64,000 nucleotides of DNA from Chitinophagaceae bacterium (GTDB lineage Bacteria > Bacteroidota > Bacteroidia > Chitinophagales > Chitinophagaceae): NCBI GenBank assembly GCA_947374225.1, contig CANCAY010000003.1, forward strand, positions 1 through 64,000, given 5' to 3'. Numbering within the stretch: the first letter of the stretch is position 1; every line of letters starts with the position of its first letter. The notes below the pieces were generated by a model that saw only the letters and a program-made list of their open reading frames with translations, was not told the origin of the DNA and did no database searches. Below are positions 9,608-19,781 of this stretch, in pieces. Made by a program: the position numbers and the translations under genes.

Positions 9608-10251
9608 TCATCATATAGCCTGGTATTAAGTGCCACTTTTACTAAGCCTGCTAAATTTTTAACTTCTAATAACTGCATTAGTTTCGTCCGATGCCCTTCA
9701 ATAGTGCGTTTGCTATGACCTACTTCTGCAGCAATTTGCTTGCTAGAAGCTTCGTCACAAATTCTGACTAAAATATATTTATCATAACGCTCTAATTTAT
9801 TTACCCGTTCTATCATTTTTATTTTATCCATTTGATTCACTAAATCAAAAACACGATGCGCAATGGTCGAACAAAAATAAATTTTGCCTTCACAAGCCAT
9901 TTCAATTGCCTTGATATATTCTTCCTGTGATACATTTCTAGAAACAACCACCAACACGCCACTATCTATAATTTGATATAACTGTAGGTCATCTTCTTCA
10001 TTGAATAAAACCATTATTGGAATTACTTTATTTAATTCATTGATTTTATACGCCGCCCTTGGCTCATTAAAAGCCAAAAGACCACTATCAACTATGAGCA
10101 GCTTGGTATGATCCTTTAAAAGCTTATCGTTAATTTGGTCCAATGTTTCTACTTGACAGTACTCGTCAAATAGAGATTGGTTTTTCAATAAGGAATGGCA
10201 ACCCAATGCATAAAGCTTTTGTTGATCACAGATGATGACTTGTTTTTGCAT
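9547..10251 (-). CDS. LuxR/NarL-type response regulator
   Basis: This 234-residue cytosolic regulator has an N-terminal receiver-like domain (residues 1-125) and a C-terminal LuxR-type helix-turn-helix (about 160-215, E-A-S-S-K-Q-I-A-A-E-V-G-H-S-K-R-T-I-E-G-H-R). The phosphoacceptor is probably Asp55 (L-L-I-V-D-S-G), with Asp9 in the acidic pocket. The usual switch lysine after the fifth strand appears to be replaced in V-V-S-R-N-V-S, so canonical phosphorylation is uncertain. No histidine kinase gene is nearby, so it looks like an orphan. Its 3' end runs 61 bases antisense into the acylase gene. Target genes are unknown. Confidence 0.85.
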   Translation of the reverse strand: MQKQVIICDQQKLYALGCHSLLKNQSLFDEYCQVETLDQINDKLLKDHTKLLIVDSGLLAFNEPRAAYKINELNKVIPIMVLFNEEDDLQLYQIIDSGVLVVVSRNVSQEEYIKAIEMACEGKIYFCSTIAHRVFDLVNQMDKIKMIERVNKLERYDKYILVRICDEASSKQIAAEVGHSKRTIEGHRTKLMQLLEVKNLAGLVKVALNTRLYDDYLANPGLYDVTLCAKTSAL

Positions 10252-10497
10252 AAAATGATTTGAATTGTAAGGAATACCTTAAAAAAACAAATACTTTATA
10301 ACAAGTCAGAAGGCAATCAAGTCTATTTGATTAGAGGTCAATATTTATATTGCAATTGTCCCTAATGTATTATTTGCTATCATTCGACTCTTATCTGCGC
10401 ATTCATAGAAAAGAATCAAAATAATGGAGGGCATTCCCTTATTATCCATTGAATATTATTAAATTGCTAACCATTAACGACTGCTAAAAAACTCATT

Positions 10498-11280
10498 ATG
10501 AAAAAAGTTTGCTTGGGCATGGCCCTTATCTATGTTTCTATTGGTTCACTTAACGCACAATCTAAATTTAAATCAAGACAGGATAGTTTAGAATTTGAAG
10601 CTGCTAAAACAGAAATTTGGAGTCCGGTTCCTAAAACAGTTACCCCTGGTAATGCATTTGCAGACGCACCGTCGGATGCGATTGTATTATATAATGGTAA
10701 GGACATTACAGCTTTTCAAAAAAGAGGTGGTGGTTTACCAGGATGGAAGATTGAAGCAGACGGAGCGTTGACTGTGGTTAAAGGTTCTGGAGACTTAGAG
10801 TCTAAAGAAGCTTTTGGAGACTGTCAATTTCACTTAGAATTTAGAGAGCCAAGTGTAATAGCTGGAAGCAATCAAACAAGAGGCAATAGCGGTATTTGGT
10901 TTATGAGCAATTACGAAGTACAAGTACTTGACAATTATAATAATCCAACTTATGTAAACGGCATGGTGGGCAGCTTATACAAACAACATGTTCCTTTAGT
11001 AGCCGTGGGTCGTAAGCCAGGCGAATGGCAGACTTATGATATTTTATTTACTGCTCCTCAATTTAAAGATAACGGAGACGTAGCAACACCAGCAAGAATC
11101 ACTGCTTTTTTAAACGGCGTATTGGTTCTTAATAATGTTATTGTATATGGTGGTGTAGAGTGGATAGGATTACCTAAATACAAAAAGCATGCAGCTAAAA
11201 TGCCTTTCTATTTACAAGACCATGGATTTGACGGCGGACAACCTGTAAGCTTCAGAAATATTTGGGTAAGACCTTTATAA
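10498..11280 (+). CDS. DUF1080 (3-keto-disaccharide hydrolase-type) secreted protein
   Basis: This 260-residue protein has a signal peptide (residues 1-20, ending L-N-A-Q) and a concanavalin-like jelly-roll domain of the DUF1080 family. Diagnostic stretches are L-Y-N-G-K-D-I-T-A-F, N-S-G-I-W-F-M-S-N-Y-E-V-Q-V-L-D, G-E-W-Q-T-Y-D-I and a closing F-R-N-I-W-V-R-P-L. Characterised members hydrolyse 3-keto-glycosides produced by Gfo/Idh-type oxidation; others bind glycans. It is exported, probably to the periplasm. A membrane-protein gene starts 1 base after its stop, so the two are probably cotranscribed. The 246 bases upstream, shared with the divergent response regulator, show no clear promoter match. 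Confidence 0.9.
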   Translation: MKKVCLGMALIYVSIGSLNAQSKFKSRQDSLEFEAAKTEIWSPVPKTVTPGNAFADAPSDAIVLYNGKDITAFQKRGGGLPGWKIEADGALTVVKGSGDLESKEAFGDCQFHLEFREPSVIAGSNQTRGNSGIWFMSNYEVQVLDNYNNPTYVNGMVGSLYKQHVPLVAVGRKPGEWQTYDILFTAPQFKDNGDVATPARITAFLNGVLVLNNVIVYGGVEWIGLPKYKKHAAKMPFYLQDHGFDGGQPVSFRNIWVRPL

Positions 11281-11281
11281 T

Positions 11282-11995
11282 ATGGGCATCTATCAAACCC
11301 CCGTTGTTATTGACCCATTTAGTACTATCTGGTGGCAATGTATTATTGCAGTGGTTGCAAGTATTGTACTAATTGTGTCCCTTCCTTTTTATTGGAAAAA
11401 ATTGCAGCATAAAAACTATGCCATTTTTATTGCATTCGTTTTATTAATAAATACCCTAGTAGAACAATGGTATAATATTCATAATGGGTTTTGGAATTTA
11501 CAACAAAGTATTCCTGGACACTTATGTAGCATTAGTAATATTTTATGCATTTTTCTTTTATTCAATTACAAACAATGGCTGGCTGAATGTATTTATTACT
11601 GGGGGCTGCTAGGTGGCATTCATGCTATTCTAACACCAGAGCTAGTAATGGGCAATCAAGGTTATAATTTTTTCAGTTATTTTATTAGTCATGGGGGTTT
11701 AATCCTAGTGGTAGTTTATATGATTAAGCATATGAATTTTAAACCCAGAAGAAAATCTTGGCTATGGGTATTGGGTTACACACAAATCATTGCATTAGGT
11801 GTTGGCATTTTTAATTATGCAGTAAATGCCAACTATATGTTCTTAAGAGAAAGGCCACTCGTCAACAATCCTTTGATTATTGGCGAATGGCCTTATTATA
11901 TTATTGTTTTCGAATTAATGGCTTTATTACATTTTTGGGCTTTTTATTTACCCTTTGCCAAGAAGAATAGACTAGCAAGTATTATTGCATCCTAG
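11282..11995 (+). CDS. YwaF/TIGR02206 family integral membrane protein
   Basis: This 237-residue polytopic protein has about six or seven transmembrane helices. The family pattern is visible in P-G-H-L-C-S-I-S-N-I near residue 80, the W-G-L-L-G-G-I-H-A-I-L-T-P helix, the F-F-S-Y-F-I-S-H-G-G segment, and N-Y-M-F-L-R-E-R-P near residue 183. The function of this family is unknown. It is coupled to the DUF1080 gene (1-base gap) and convergent with the HAD-phosphatase gene (2-base gap). Its role with DUF1080 is not evident from sequence. Confidence 0.8.
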   Translation: MGIYQTPVVIDPFSTIWWQCIIAVVASIVLIVSLPFYWKKLQHKNYAIFIAFVLLINTLVEQWYNIHNGFWNLQQSIPGHLCSISNILCIFLLFNYKQWLAECIYYWGLLGGIHAILTPELVMGNQGYNFFSYFISHGGLILVVVYMIKHMNFKPRRKSWLWVLGYTQIIALGVGIFNYAVNANYMFLRERPLVNNPLIIGEWPYYIIVFELMALLHFWAFYLPFAKKNRLASIIAS

Positions 11996-11997
11996 TA

Positions 11998-12339
11998 CTA
12001 TAATTCTTCAATTCGTTTTGCTTTATCGTCTATTACTAAATCAAAGTTCGGCTTGGTAGGACCTCCGTTTGGGCAGTAGCCGGTAATTAAGTCATTAAAC
12101 TTACAACCCCATTTATTCAACTGCTCTAGCGTAAGGCCTCTTAAATCTCTTTTAGAGCTCTCCCCGCGACCAGTCCAATACGTAATATGCCAACCTTCCT
12201 CATACAGTTTGTTGATTTTAGCAATATTATCATAATTAGGCTCAGCTAATTCATACACACGTTTTTCAGTATAAAAGCAAATAGTTTCGTCAATATCAAT
12301 TAAAGCTTTTTTTGAACCAAACCTTTTAGACTCAATCAT
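11998..12339 (-). CDS. Small HAD-superfamily phosphatase
   Basis: This 113-residue minimal HAD fold shows all the main motifs. Motif I is D15-I-D17-E-T (nucleophile and acid/base aspartates), motif II is Y-W-T-G-R-G, and an acidic motif D-D-K-A lies near the C-terminus. The size and the E-E-G-W-H-I-T-Y-W-T-G-R-G sequence resemble small sugar- or nucleotide-phosphatases linked to capsule and LPS gene sets. A nucleotide-sugar dehydrogenase gene lies about 2.3 kb away, but a functional link is only speculation. It has no signal peptide. Confidence 0.8.
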   Translation of the reverse strand: MIESKRFGSKKALIDIDETICFYTEKRVYELAEPNYDNIAKINKLYEEGWHITYWTGRGESSKRDLRGLTLEQLNKWGCKFNDLITGYCPNGGPTKPNFDLVIDDKAKRIEEL

Positions 12340-12369
12340 TGTTGTTTGTTTAATGGGTAATAAGTGTTA

Positions 12370-12377
12370 CAAATTTA
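12370..12377 (-). promoter_or_regulatory. Candidate -7 element (TAAATTTG) for the HAD phosphatase gene
   Basis: On the minus strand TAAATTTG matches the bacteroidetal TAnnTTTG element 30 bases before the start codon. No clear TTTG is found 19-21 bases upstream, so this is a partial match. Confidence 0.35.
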
Positions 12378-12421
12378 GATAGTTTCTATAAATTACAGTA
12401 TCCAATTTTAAATAAAATCAA

Positions 12422-14512
12422 ATGAATCGTAAAGTACTCAGTGTATTTCTTTTTCTTTTTATGCTTTTAGCAACTCAAAAAGCAACCGCACAGGAAAATC
12501 AAATCCCTTTGATAAGGGTTGAAAAAATAAATATTGCCCGTGATGCTTATGGGGTTCCTCATATTTTTGCACCAACAGACCCCGAAGTGGCTTATGGTCT
12601 AGCTTGGGCACATTCCGAAGACGATTTTACGACTATTCAAACCTTATTACTTACTGGTAAAGGTAAATTGGCAACTTATTTAGGTAAAAAAGGCGCTCCT
12701 ATTGACTTTGTTGTAGGATTGTTAAACACTAAAGCTACTGTCCATGCGCAAATGAGTCAGTTTGATCCTAAATTTTTGCAACTAGTAAAAGGATATTTAA
12801 TGGGTCTAGAAGCATTTGCAAAAGCACATCCAGACCAAGTGTTAAATAAAAATGTATTCCCAATTGCAATAGAAGACTATTTAGCCTCAACCGTTTTTTC
12901 CGTAGCAGTTTTTTGTGGGGTAGACAAAGCCTTGCCTAAAATATTAAATGGAACCATTCCACATTTAGAAGGTTTTACTGGAGAAGGCAGTAACGCCATT
13001 GCAGTTAATGCAAGCAAGTCTGCTTCAGGCGAAAACATGTTAGTGATAAATGCACATCAACCAATAGAAGGTGCCACTGCCTTTTATGAAGCACATTTAC
13101 AAAGTGAAGAAGGGTGGAATATATTGGGTGGATTGTTTCCTGGAGCTCCGTTGATTTTTCATGGTGCTACTCCAAATTTAGCATGGGCACATACGGTAAA
13201 TTTCCAAGACAAGATTGATGTATACCAATTACAAACAGACAAAGCGCACCCTAATCAATATAAAGTGGACGGAGAATGGTTGCCGCTTGAAAAGAGAAAA
13301 ATAAAATTATCTATTAAAGGCATCCCATTTCCAATTTATAAAAAAGTTTATCAGTCTATTTACGGACCTACTGTAGCAACACCTAAGGGCGAATATTTCT
13401 CTATGCGACTACCTGCATTAATGGACGCAGGCGCATTGCAACAATGGTATGCAATGAATAAGGCAGCTAATTACACCGACTTTAAGGCAGCGCTTACACA
13501 GAACCATTTGCCAATGTTTAATATTATATATGCCGACAGACGAGATACTATATTTTATATTTCAAACGGCAAGATGCCTTACAGAAATGCCGACACTGCT
13601 TATCATTGGAGCAGTACTGTACCGGGGAACACCAGAGCTACATTATGGACAAAGTTCAAGCCCTTAAGTGAATTACCGCAATACACGAATCCAGCAAATG
13701 GTTATTTGTTTAATACCAATCATTCTCCTTTTTTAGCAACAGACGCAAAAAATAATTTGAATCCTAAAAATTTTGACGCCAATGACGGATACGAATTATA
13801 CCATGATAACAGAAGTCAACGTGCAAAAGAAATGATTGAAGTCTTAGACAAAATAAGTTACGAAGATTTAAAAAGAATAAAGTTTGATAGACATTTACCA
13901 AGTACTATTTTATTCCCTTATGGATTTAATGCAGACAGTATGTTCTTGGTTGACGAAACAAAATATACTGCACTAAGCCCTATTATAACGACTTTAAAAA
14001 ACTGGGATCATAATGCAGTAGCAGAAAGCAAGGGTGCATTAATTTATAATTTAGCTTACTATTATGTGCCGCAAATAATGCAAGGAAGAAAAAACGACAA
14101 GCTTACCATAGCCGAAGGAGTTACTGTATATCAAACTATTTATGATTTTTTGATGAAAAACTATGGTCGCACCGACCTTGCCTTAGGTGATGTACAAAGA
14201 CTTGTAAGAGGTACTGAAAATTGGCCACAAGGCGGTATGCCAGACGTTTTAGCTGCAGTGATGACAGAGCCATTTGGAGCAGGGCAAAGAAAAATGAATA
14301 GTGGTGATGCTTATATTGGATTTGTTCGTTTCCCTAAGGACGGCGGCTTACCTTTTATAGAAACCGTAAATACTTTTGGAGCAAGTAGTCATATAGGTAC
14401 TACGCATTTTGCAGACCAACGTGCTATGTATCAAGCACAACAAGTTAAAAGAATGTCAATGGATAAAAATGAAGTATTAAAGAATGCAGAAAAGGTTTAT
14501 CACCCAGAATAA
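12422..14512 (+). CDS. Penicillin acylase family Ntn hydrolase (second paralogue)
   Basis: This 696-residue exported acylase precursor has a signal peptide ending near T-A-Q (residue 24). The alpha chain begins I-A-R-D-A-Y-G-V-P-H-I-F-A. The autocatalytic cleavage site is Gly189/Ser190 in G-E-G-S-N-A-I-A-V, with Ser190 as nucleophile. Further family blocks are H-G-A-T-P-N-L-A-W-A-H-T-V-N, the N-I-I-Y-A-D-R-R-D-T-I-F-Y asparagine region, and N-T-F-G-A-S-S-H-I-G-T near the end. It resembles the aculeacin/AHL acylase branch. It differs strongly from the acylase at 7382 in length and motifs, so the two probably have different acyl substrates. The gene appears monocistronic. Confidence 0.9.
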   Translation: MNRKVLSVFLFLFMLLATQKATAQENQIPLIRVEKINIARDAYGVPHIFAPTDPEVAYGLAWAHSEDDFTTIQTLLLTGKGKLATYLGKKGAPIDFVVGLLNTKATVHAQMSQFDPKFLQLVKGYLMGLEAFAKAHPDQVLNKNVFPIAIEDYLASTVFSVAVFCGVDKALPKILNGTIPHLEGFTGEGSNAIAVNASKSASGENMLVINAHQPIEGATAFYEAHLQSEEGWNILGGLFPGAPLIFHGATPNLAWAHTVNFQDKIDVYQLQTDKAHPNQYKVDGEWLPLEKRKIKLSIKGIPFPIYKKVYQSIYGPTVATPKGEYFSMRLPALMDAGALQQWYAMNKAANYTDFKAALTQNHLPMFNIIYADRRDTIFYISNGKMPYRNADTAYHWSSTVPGNTRATLWTKFKPLSELPQYTNPANGYLFNTNHSPFLATDAKNNLNPKNFDANDGYELYHDNRSQRAKEMIEVLDKISYEDLKRIKFDRHLPSTILFPYGFNADSMFLVDETKYTALSPIITTLKNWDHNAVAESKGALIYNLAYYYVPQIMQGRKNDKLTIAEGVTVYQTIYDFLMKNYGRTDLALGDVQRLVRGTENWPQGGMPDVLAAVMTEPFGAGQRKMNSGDAYIGFVRFPKDGGLPFIETVNTFGASSHIGTTHFADQRAMYQAQQVKRMSMDKNEVLKNAEKVYHPE

Positions 14513-14592
14513 TTGGTCCTAAACAACATTTAAAATACTTTTTATTTCTCCGGAATAATAATCTCTTGAAAAAAGTATCCTCAAAAAAATAG

Positions 14593-15864
<1,272 letters not shown>

Positions 15865-15888
15865 TTAAGGCCAAAGTTAATGGACAGC

Positions 15889-16788
15889 CTAGTGATGTCC
15901 GAATTTTTTTTCTCCAGCAGGAATAGACAATGTCAATCTATTTTGGGCCGGCGGCAAAGGGCAGGTAGCAAAAGCGGTAAAAGCACATGGAGGATTATAC
16001 GCTAAATTAAAGTCAATCTCGGTGTTACCATTGGCATCTGGCTTAGGGATTTCAATAAAACGTCCAGCGCCATAAGTTGTTTTTCCGGACGTCTCGTCCG
16101 CAAAAGTAATGAAGTATTTAGGTCCTCCTTCATCAATTACGTCCAATGTATACTGTTTCCCTTCTACATTAAAAACCAATATACCTGCACTTTTCTGAGG
16201 ACTTGTTTGTCCAATAATATTGGTGATCATGATTGAATTTTGGACAGGCGGATTCAAAGTCGCTTTGATATGCCATTTTGCATCTACCGGGAATCGCTCA
16301 ATACCTTTAAAATTAACCAAGGTCTCTGCATTCAAATTTCTAAAACGAATCCCTACTTTGTCTTCTCTTTTTATTACAACCCATCTAAACTGCTCAAAAC
16401 TAAAGGAAGCAGCAAAATCTCTTCCGTCCTGCTCTTTAAATACTAACTGTTTTTTACCTAAGGGAGAAATAGCATTATTCACCAAAGCACCATTTGGAAT
16501 TGCATTTACCCATACCACAGAGTCGCCTTCATATATAAAATCTCCTAAATGATTAGGAAACAATGAATTCGTATAATAACAGTCGCTACCGACTGCTTTA
16601 CCAAAACTATTCACGCCATTGTGTAACCAAAATAGCCCTTCTAGATTAAGCCAACCGTTTGGCTTTTTTAAGTCCTCAATTCTATCGTGATGCCATAGTT
16701 CAACAGCTTCATTATACGATTTTACAGATTGTGCCATTGAAAGGGTTCCAATAATTAACAAACATACTATGCTAAACAGTTTTTTCAT
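15889..16788 (-). CDS. DUF1684 family exported protein
   Basis: This 299-residue protein has a signal peptide (ending S-M-A-Q, residue 20). The DUF1684 body shows W-H-H-D-R-I-E-D-L then N-G-W-L-N-L-E-G-L-F-W-L near residue 50. Further along come Y-G-A-G-R-F-I-E-I-P and the conserved D-F-N-L-A-Y-N-P-P-C-A-F and C-P-L-P-P-A-Q-N-R-L ending. The family is widespread but of unknown function. It is expected in the periplasm. It is probably transcribed from a good bacteroidetal promoter at 16833-16863, which is overlapped by a 19-bp palindrome, so regulated expression is likely. It may be cotranscribed with the dehydrogenase gene downstream. Confidence 0.88.
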   Translation of the reverse strand: MKKLFSIVCLLIIGTLSMAQSVKSYNEAVELWHHDRIEDLKKPNGWLNLEGLFWLHNGVNSFGKAVGSDCYYTNSLFPNHLGDFIYEGDSVVWVNAIPNGALVNNAISPLGKKQLVFKEQDGRDFAASFSFEQFRWVVIKREDKVGIRFRNLNAETLVNFKGIERFPVDAKWHIKATLNPPVQNSIMITNIIGQTSPQKSAGILVFNVEGKQYTLDVIDEGGPKYFITFADETSGKTTYGAGRFIEIPKPDANGNTEIDFNLAYNPPCAFTAFATCPLPPAQNRLTLSIPAGEKKFGHH

Positions 16789-16832
16789 ATACTCAAGTTA
16801 TAAATTTAATTTTTAAGATCCTTTACGAAAAA

Positions 16833-16863
16833 CAAAAATAAGGTATTTTATTTGTCTATCAAA
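16833..16863 (-). promoter_or_regulatory. Bacteroidetal-type promoter for DUF1684
   Basis: On the minus strand TTTG (16863-16860), a 19-base spacer and TATTTTTG (16840-16833) match the TTTG-N19-21-TAnnTTTG consensus. The predicted transcript start leaves a leader of roughly 40 bases before the ATG at 16788. Confidence 0.7.
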
Positions 16864-16872
16864 TTAGTAGAC
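16854..16872 (-). promoter_or_regulatory. 19-bp palindromic site, copy 1
   Basis: The minus strand reads GTCTACTAATTTGATAGAC, with 6-base arms (one mismatch) and a 7-base AT spacer. It overlaps the TTTG element of the DUF1684 promoter. Near-identical sites occur at 38689-38707 and 45551-45569, always outside genes. Confidence 0.55.
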
Positions 16873-16934
16873 ATATAAATTGAGGCATTAGGTAGTTTAA
16901 TTTTGTTTTAATTTTATATTATAAATTATTTGAT

Positions 16935-18353
16935 ATGCGTATTACTATCTGGATGCTTTCCATTGTATTCTTGCTTGGCGCTTGTAAAAAAACGATTATT
17001 GGAGACAGCGGAAATATAAACACGAGTACTGTCAGTAGCGACTCTGCAGCTAATAACTGGATTTATAGTACTATGAAGGACTATTATTTATGGTCTGACA
17101 GTATGCCTAATATTAATACGACCAATCTTAATTCAAAGCCTACCGATTATTTCTACACTTTATTAAATAATTATGGTAGCACAGATCGTTTTTCTTGGAT
17201 TGACAGTAGTGCTACTAATTTAGTGAATCAATTAAATGGCGTAAACACCGTATTAGGAATTAAATACAATGCATTTTATGCCGACCTTACAAATACAAAT
17301 GTGGTGTTTGTAATTGCATATGTACTTAAGGGTAGTGCAGCAGAGAAAGCAGGACTAAAAAGAGGGGATGTCATAATTAAAGTAGATGGACAAACCATTA
17401 CAACTTCCAACTATACTAGCATATTACAAAGTCAAAGTTTGAAATTAGAACTAGCAACTTTTAGTAATGATCTTTTTACAAGTACAGGCACCATAGTTTC
17501 TGTAACTAAAACAGAATTACAAACCAACCCCATAATTAAAGACACTATAATTGAATGGGGTGGAAAAAAAGTAGGTTACTTAAATTATGTGCAATTCTTA
17601 ACTAGCTTCGACGATAGTTTAAAAAGCATTTTTACAAGATTCAAGAATTATAAATCAACAGGCATAGACGAACTGGTATTGGATTTAAGGTATAACGGAG
17701 GGGGCTATGTTACTTCCTCTGACCTGCTTACAAATCTAATTGTAAAAGACCTCAATGGAAAAATTGGCAACGCTGCTACTATCATGAACCAAAAAATTTA
17801 TAATGCTACTTATACTGCAGTGTTGAAAAAAGAAAATCAGCCAAGTGATTTTGTTACTAATTTTCAATTCCAAGCAGCTAACCTAAGCAATTTAAGTAGG
17901 GTGTTTATCTTAACCTCTAACAATACCGCTTCTGCAAGTGAATTAGTAATCAACAATCTGAAGCCTTATATGAATGTTATTTTGATTGGAGAGCATACTT
18001 ATGGAAAGAACGTTGGCTCTTTCACTATAACAGACGGACAAAAAAGATGGGCATTTGGACTACAACCTATCACGTTTAAAATTGCAAATTCAAAAGGTGA
18101 ATCCAATTATGGCACCATTAATGGGTTCACGCCAGATTATTCCCTTTTAGACAATGCATTACCTTATAAACAACTTGGAGATCCAGCTGAAACTTATTTA
18201 AGTCAAGCATTGAACTTAATTAGCGGAGTTGCATATAAGAGTTTTGGATTAGACCAAGTAGTCAAATCCAAAAAGCCACAAGTGCAGCAGCTGTCAATTG
18301 GCGACAATTTAAATATGGATAAAAAAGACATGTTTCTGGACCCACGCCGATAA
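16935..18353 (+). CDS. S41-family (C-terminal processing-type) lipoprotein peptidase
   Basis: This 472-residue serine peptidase begins with a lipoprotein signal (V-F-L-L-G-A-C, lipidated Cys17). A PDZ domain lies about residues 115-175 (S-A-A-E-K-A-G-L-K-R-G-D-V-I). The tail-specific protease domain carries the catalytic pair Ser333 (T-A-S-A-S-E) and Lys358 (T-Y-G-K-N), at the 25-residue spacing expected for the family. The L-D-L-R-Y-N-G-G-G-Y motif near 250 is also typical. It is probably anchored in the periplasmic face of a membrane or on the surface and degrades exported peptides. The esterase gene follows 85 bases later. Confidence 0.92.
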   Translation: MRITIWMLSIVFLLGACKKTIIGDSGNINTSTVSSDSAANNWIYSTMKDYYLWSDSMPNINTTNLNSKPTDYFYTLLNNYGSTDRFSWIDSSATNLVNQLNGVNTVLGIKYNAFYADLTNTNVVFVIAYVLKGSAAEKAGLKRGDVIIKVDGQTITTSNYTSILQSQSLKLELATFSNDLFTSTGTIVSVTKTELQTNPIIKDTIIEWGGKKVGYLNYVQFLTSFDDSLKSIFTRFKNYKSTGIDELVLDLRYNGGGYVTSSDLLTNLIVKDLNGKIGNAATIMNQKIYNATYTAVLKKENQPSDFVTNFQFQAANLSNLSRVFILTSNNTASASELVINNLKPYMNVILIGEHTYGKNVGSFTITDGQKRWAFGLQPITFKIANSKGESNYGTINGFTPDYSLLDNALPYKQLGDPAETYLSQALNLISGVAYKSFGLDQVVKSKKPQVQQLSIGDNLNMDKKDMFLDPRR

Positions 18354-18438
18354 GCCGTTCATGTAAAGATTGATTTTTATAGTTGAGTTTTTGTATCTTA
18401 GAAAACGATTAAATCTAATTCGCTTAAAAAACTTGCTT

Positions 18439-19314
18439 ATGAAAAATTTATTTTTAGCGCTTTTTAGTGTGCTAATATTCCAATTGGGATTCTCCCAAGG
18501 TATTGTAAAAGAAAAACTAGTAATTAAAAGTGCTATACTTAATAAGGATGTGCACTATTCTATTTATTTGCCTAGCGACTACAATACAAGTCAAAGAGCC
18601 TATCCTGTAACTTATTTATTACATGGTTATGGTGATGCAGATGACGGCTGGATTCAATATGGAGAAATCAATAGACTAGCTGACGACGCCATTGCCACTG
18701 GAAAAATTCCACCAATGATTATTGTTACACCCGATGGGTTTACAGGCTTCTATATTAACTCTGCTGACGGTAAAATGAATTACGAGGACTTCTTTGTAAA
18801 AGAACTTATTCCGTATATTGAAAAAACATATAAAGTAAAGGCTGAAAGAAAATTCAGAGCCATTGCAGGATTATCTATGGGCGGTTACGGAAGTATGATA
18901 TTAGCACTTAAGCATCCAGACTTATTTGTGGCAGCCGCTCCACTAAGTGCAGCTGTTTGGACAGACAATGATGTTATTAATATGCAAGACGGAATGTATA
19001 ATAGTTTATTCTCAAGTTCAATGGGAACTAATCTTAAAGGCAAGGACAGGCTTACAAGCGCATGGTTAAACAATAGTGTATTTGGAATTATTGAGAAAAA
19101 TTCTAAAGAAGACTTGTCTAAAGTACGTTACTGGATTGACTGTGGAGACGACGATTTCTTAACAATTGGAAACGCGGAATTACATATTGCTTTAATTAAA
19201 AAAAATGTACCGCATGAATTTAGAATGAGAGACGGCGCACATAACTGGACTTATTGGAGAACCGGCGTGATAGACGCGTTGTCATTTATAGGAGATAGCT
19301 TTCACCAAAAATAA
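18439..19314 (+). CDS. Exported alpha/beta-hydrolase esterase (putative esterase D / feruloyl esterase type)
   Basis: The start at 18439 gives a clean signal peptide (M-K-N-L-F-L-A-L-F ... F-S-Q); the open frame extends 23 codons further without adding plausible sequence. The 291-residue product belongs to the PF00756 esterase family. It has the oxyanion segment L-L-H-G-Y-G-D, the nucleophile Ser146 in G-L-S-M-G-G-Y, an acidic residue in D-C-G-D-D-D-F, and the catalytic His in D-G-A-H-N-W-T-Y-W. Relatives act on S-formylglutathione, feruloyl, acetyl-xylan or trehalose-mycolyl esters. With a signal peptide, a polysaccharide ester is most likely. The DoxX-like gene starts 6 bases after the stop. 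Confidence 0.88.
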   Translation: MKNLFLALFSVLIFQLGFSQGIVKEKLVIKSAILNKDVHYSIYLPSDYNTSQRAYPVTYLLHGYGDADDGWIQYGEINRLADDAIATGKIPPMIIVTPDGFTGFYINSADGKMNYEDFFVKELIPYIEKTYKVKAERKFRAIAGLSMGGYGSMILALKHPDLFVAAAPLSAAVWTDNDVINMQDGMYNSLFSSSMGTNLKGKDRLTSAWLNNSVFGIIEKNSKEDLSKVRYWIDCGDDDFLTIGNAELHIALIKKNVPHEFRMRDGAHNWTYWRTGVIDALSFIGDSFHQK

Positions 19315-19320
19315 AAATAT

Positions 19321-19686
19321 ATGAAAACAACAAAAATTATTTATTGGATTTCTACAGGTATCATTTGTTTATTTTCTTTAGGCGCACTTGGCATGAATAG
19401 TCAAATGGCTATTGATGGGACCGCACACGTTCTAATTCCTAGGTATTTAGGATTAGAGGTAAGTATTGGTCAACTGATTGGCTTAGTAATTTTAATTGTA
19501 CCAGTAGTTCCTGCACGTTTTAAAGAATGGGCCTACGTTGGTTTTGGCATTATGTATATAACTGCAGCCAATGCTCATATTGCCGTAAAAGACCCCGCTA
19601 CTAATACTATAATGGCGATTGTATTTTTTGGTATTTTACTAGTATCCTATATTAGCTTTCATAAACTACAAGAAGCTAAAAAGTAA
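19321..19686 (+). CDS. DoxX-like family membrane protein
   Basis: This 121-residue protein has four transmembrane helices in the DoxX-like pattern. The first contains W-I-S-T-G-I-I-C-L-F-S, and R-Y-L-G-L-E-V-S-I-G-Q-L-I-G-L-V follows. A short P-A-R-F-K-E-W-A-Y-V-G-F-G loop comes next, and the fourth helix precedes a lysine-rich C-terminus. Members of this family are often linked to redox stress or quinone metabolism, but most, like this one, have no assigned function. It is probably cotranscribed with the esterase gene (6-base gap) and is followed by a strong terminator. Confidence 0.8.
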   Translation: MKTTKIIYWISTGIICLFSLGALGMNSQMAIDGTAHVLIPRYLGLEVSIGQLIGLVILIVPVVPARFKEWAYVGFGIMYITAANAHIAVKDPATNTIMAIVFFGILLVSYISFHKLQEAKK

Positions 19687-19724
19687 ATTAATTATCGAAT
19701 CATTTTAATGCTAAATGCTTTAAT

Positions 19725-19760
19725 AAAAAAAGTCATCAATTTCGATTGATGACTTTTTTT
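19725..19760. terminator. Bidirectional terminator with UUCG loop
   Basis: A perfect 16-bp stem (19725-19740 with 19745-19760) is capped by a TTCG tetraloop and flanked by A and T runs. It ends the esterase/DoxX transcript and the convergent serine hydrolase transcript. Confidence 0.92.
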
Positions 19761-19781
19761 ATTTTTATAAGTGTTGGTATT

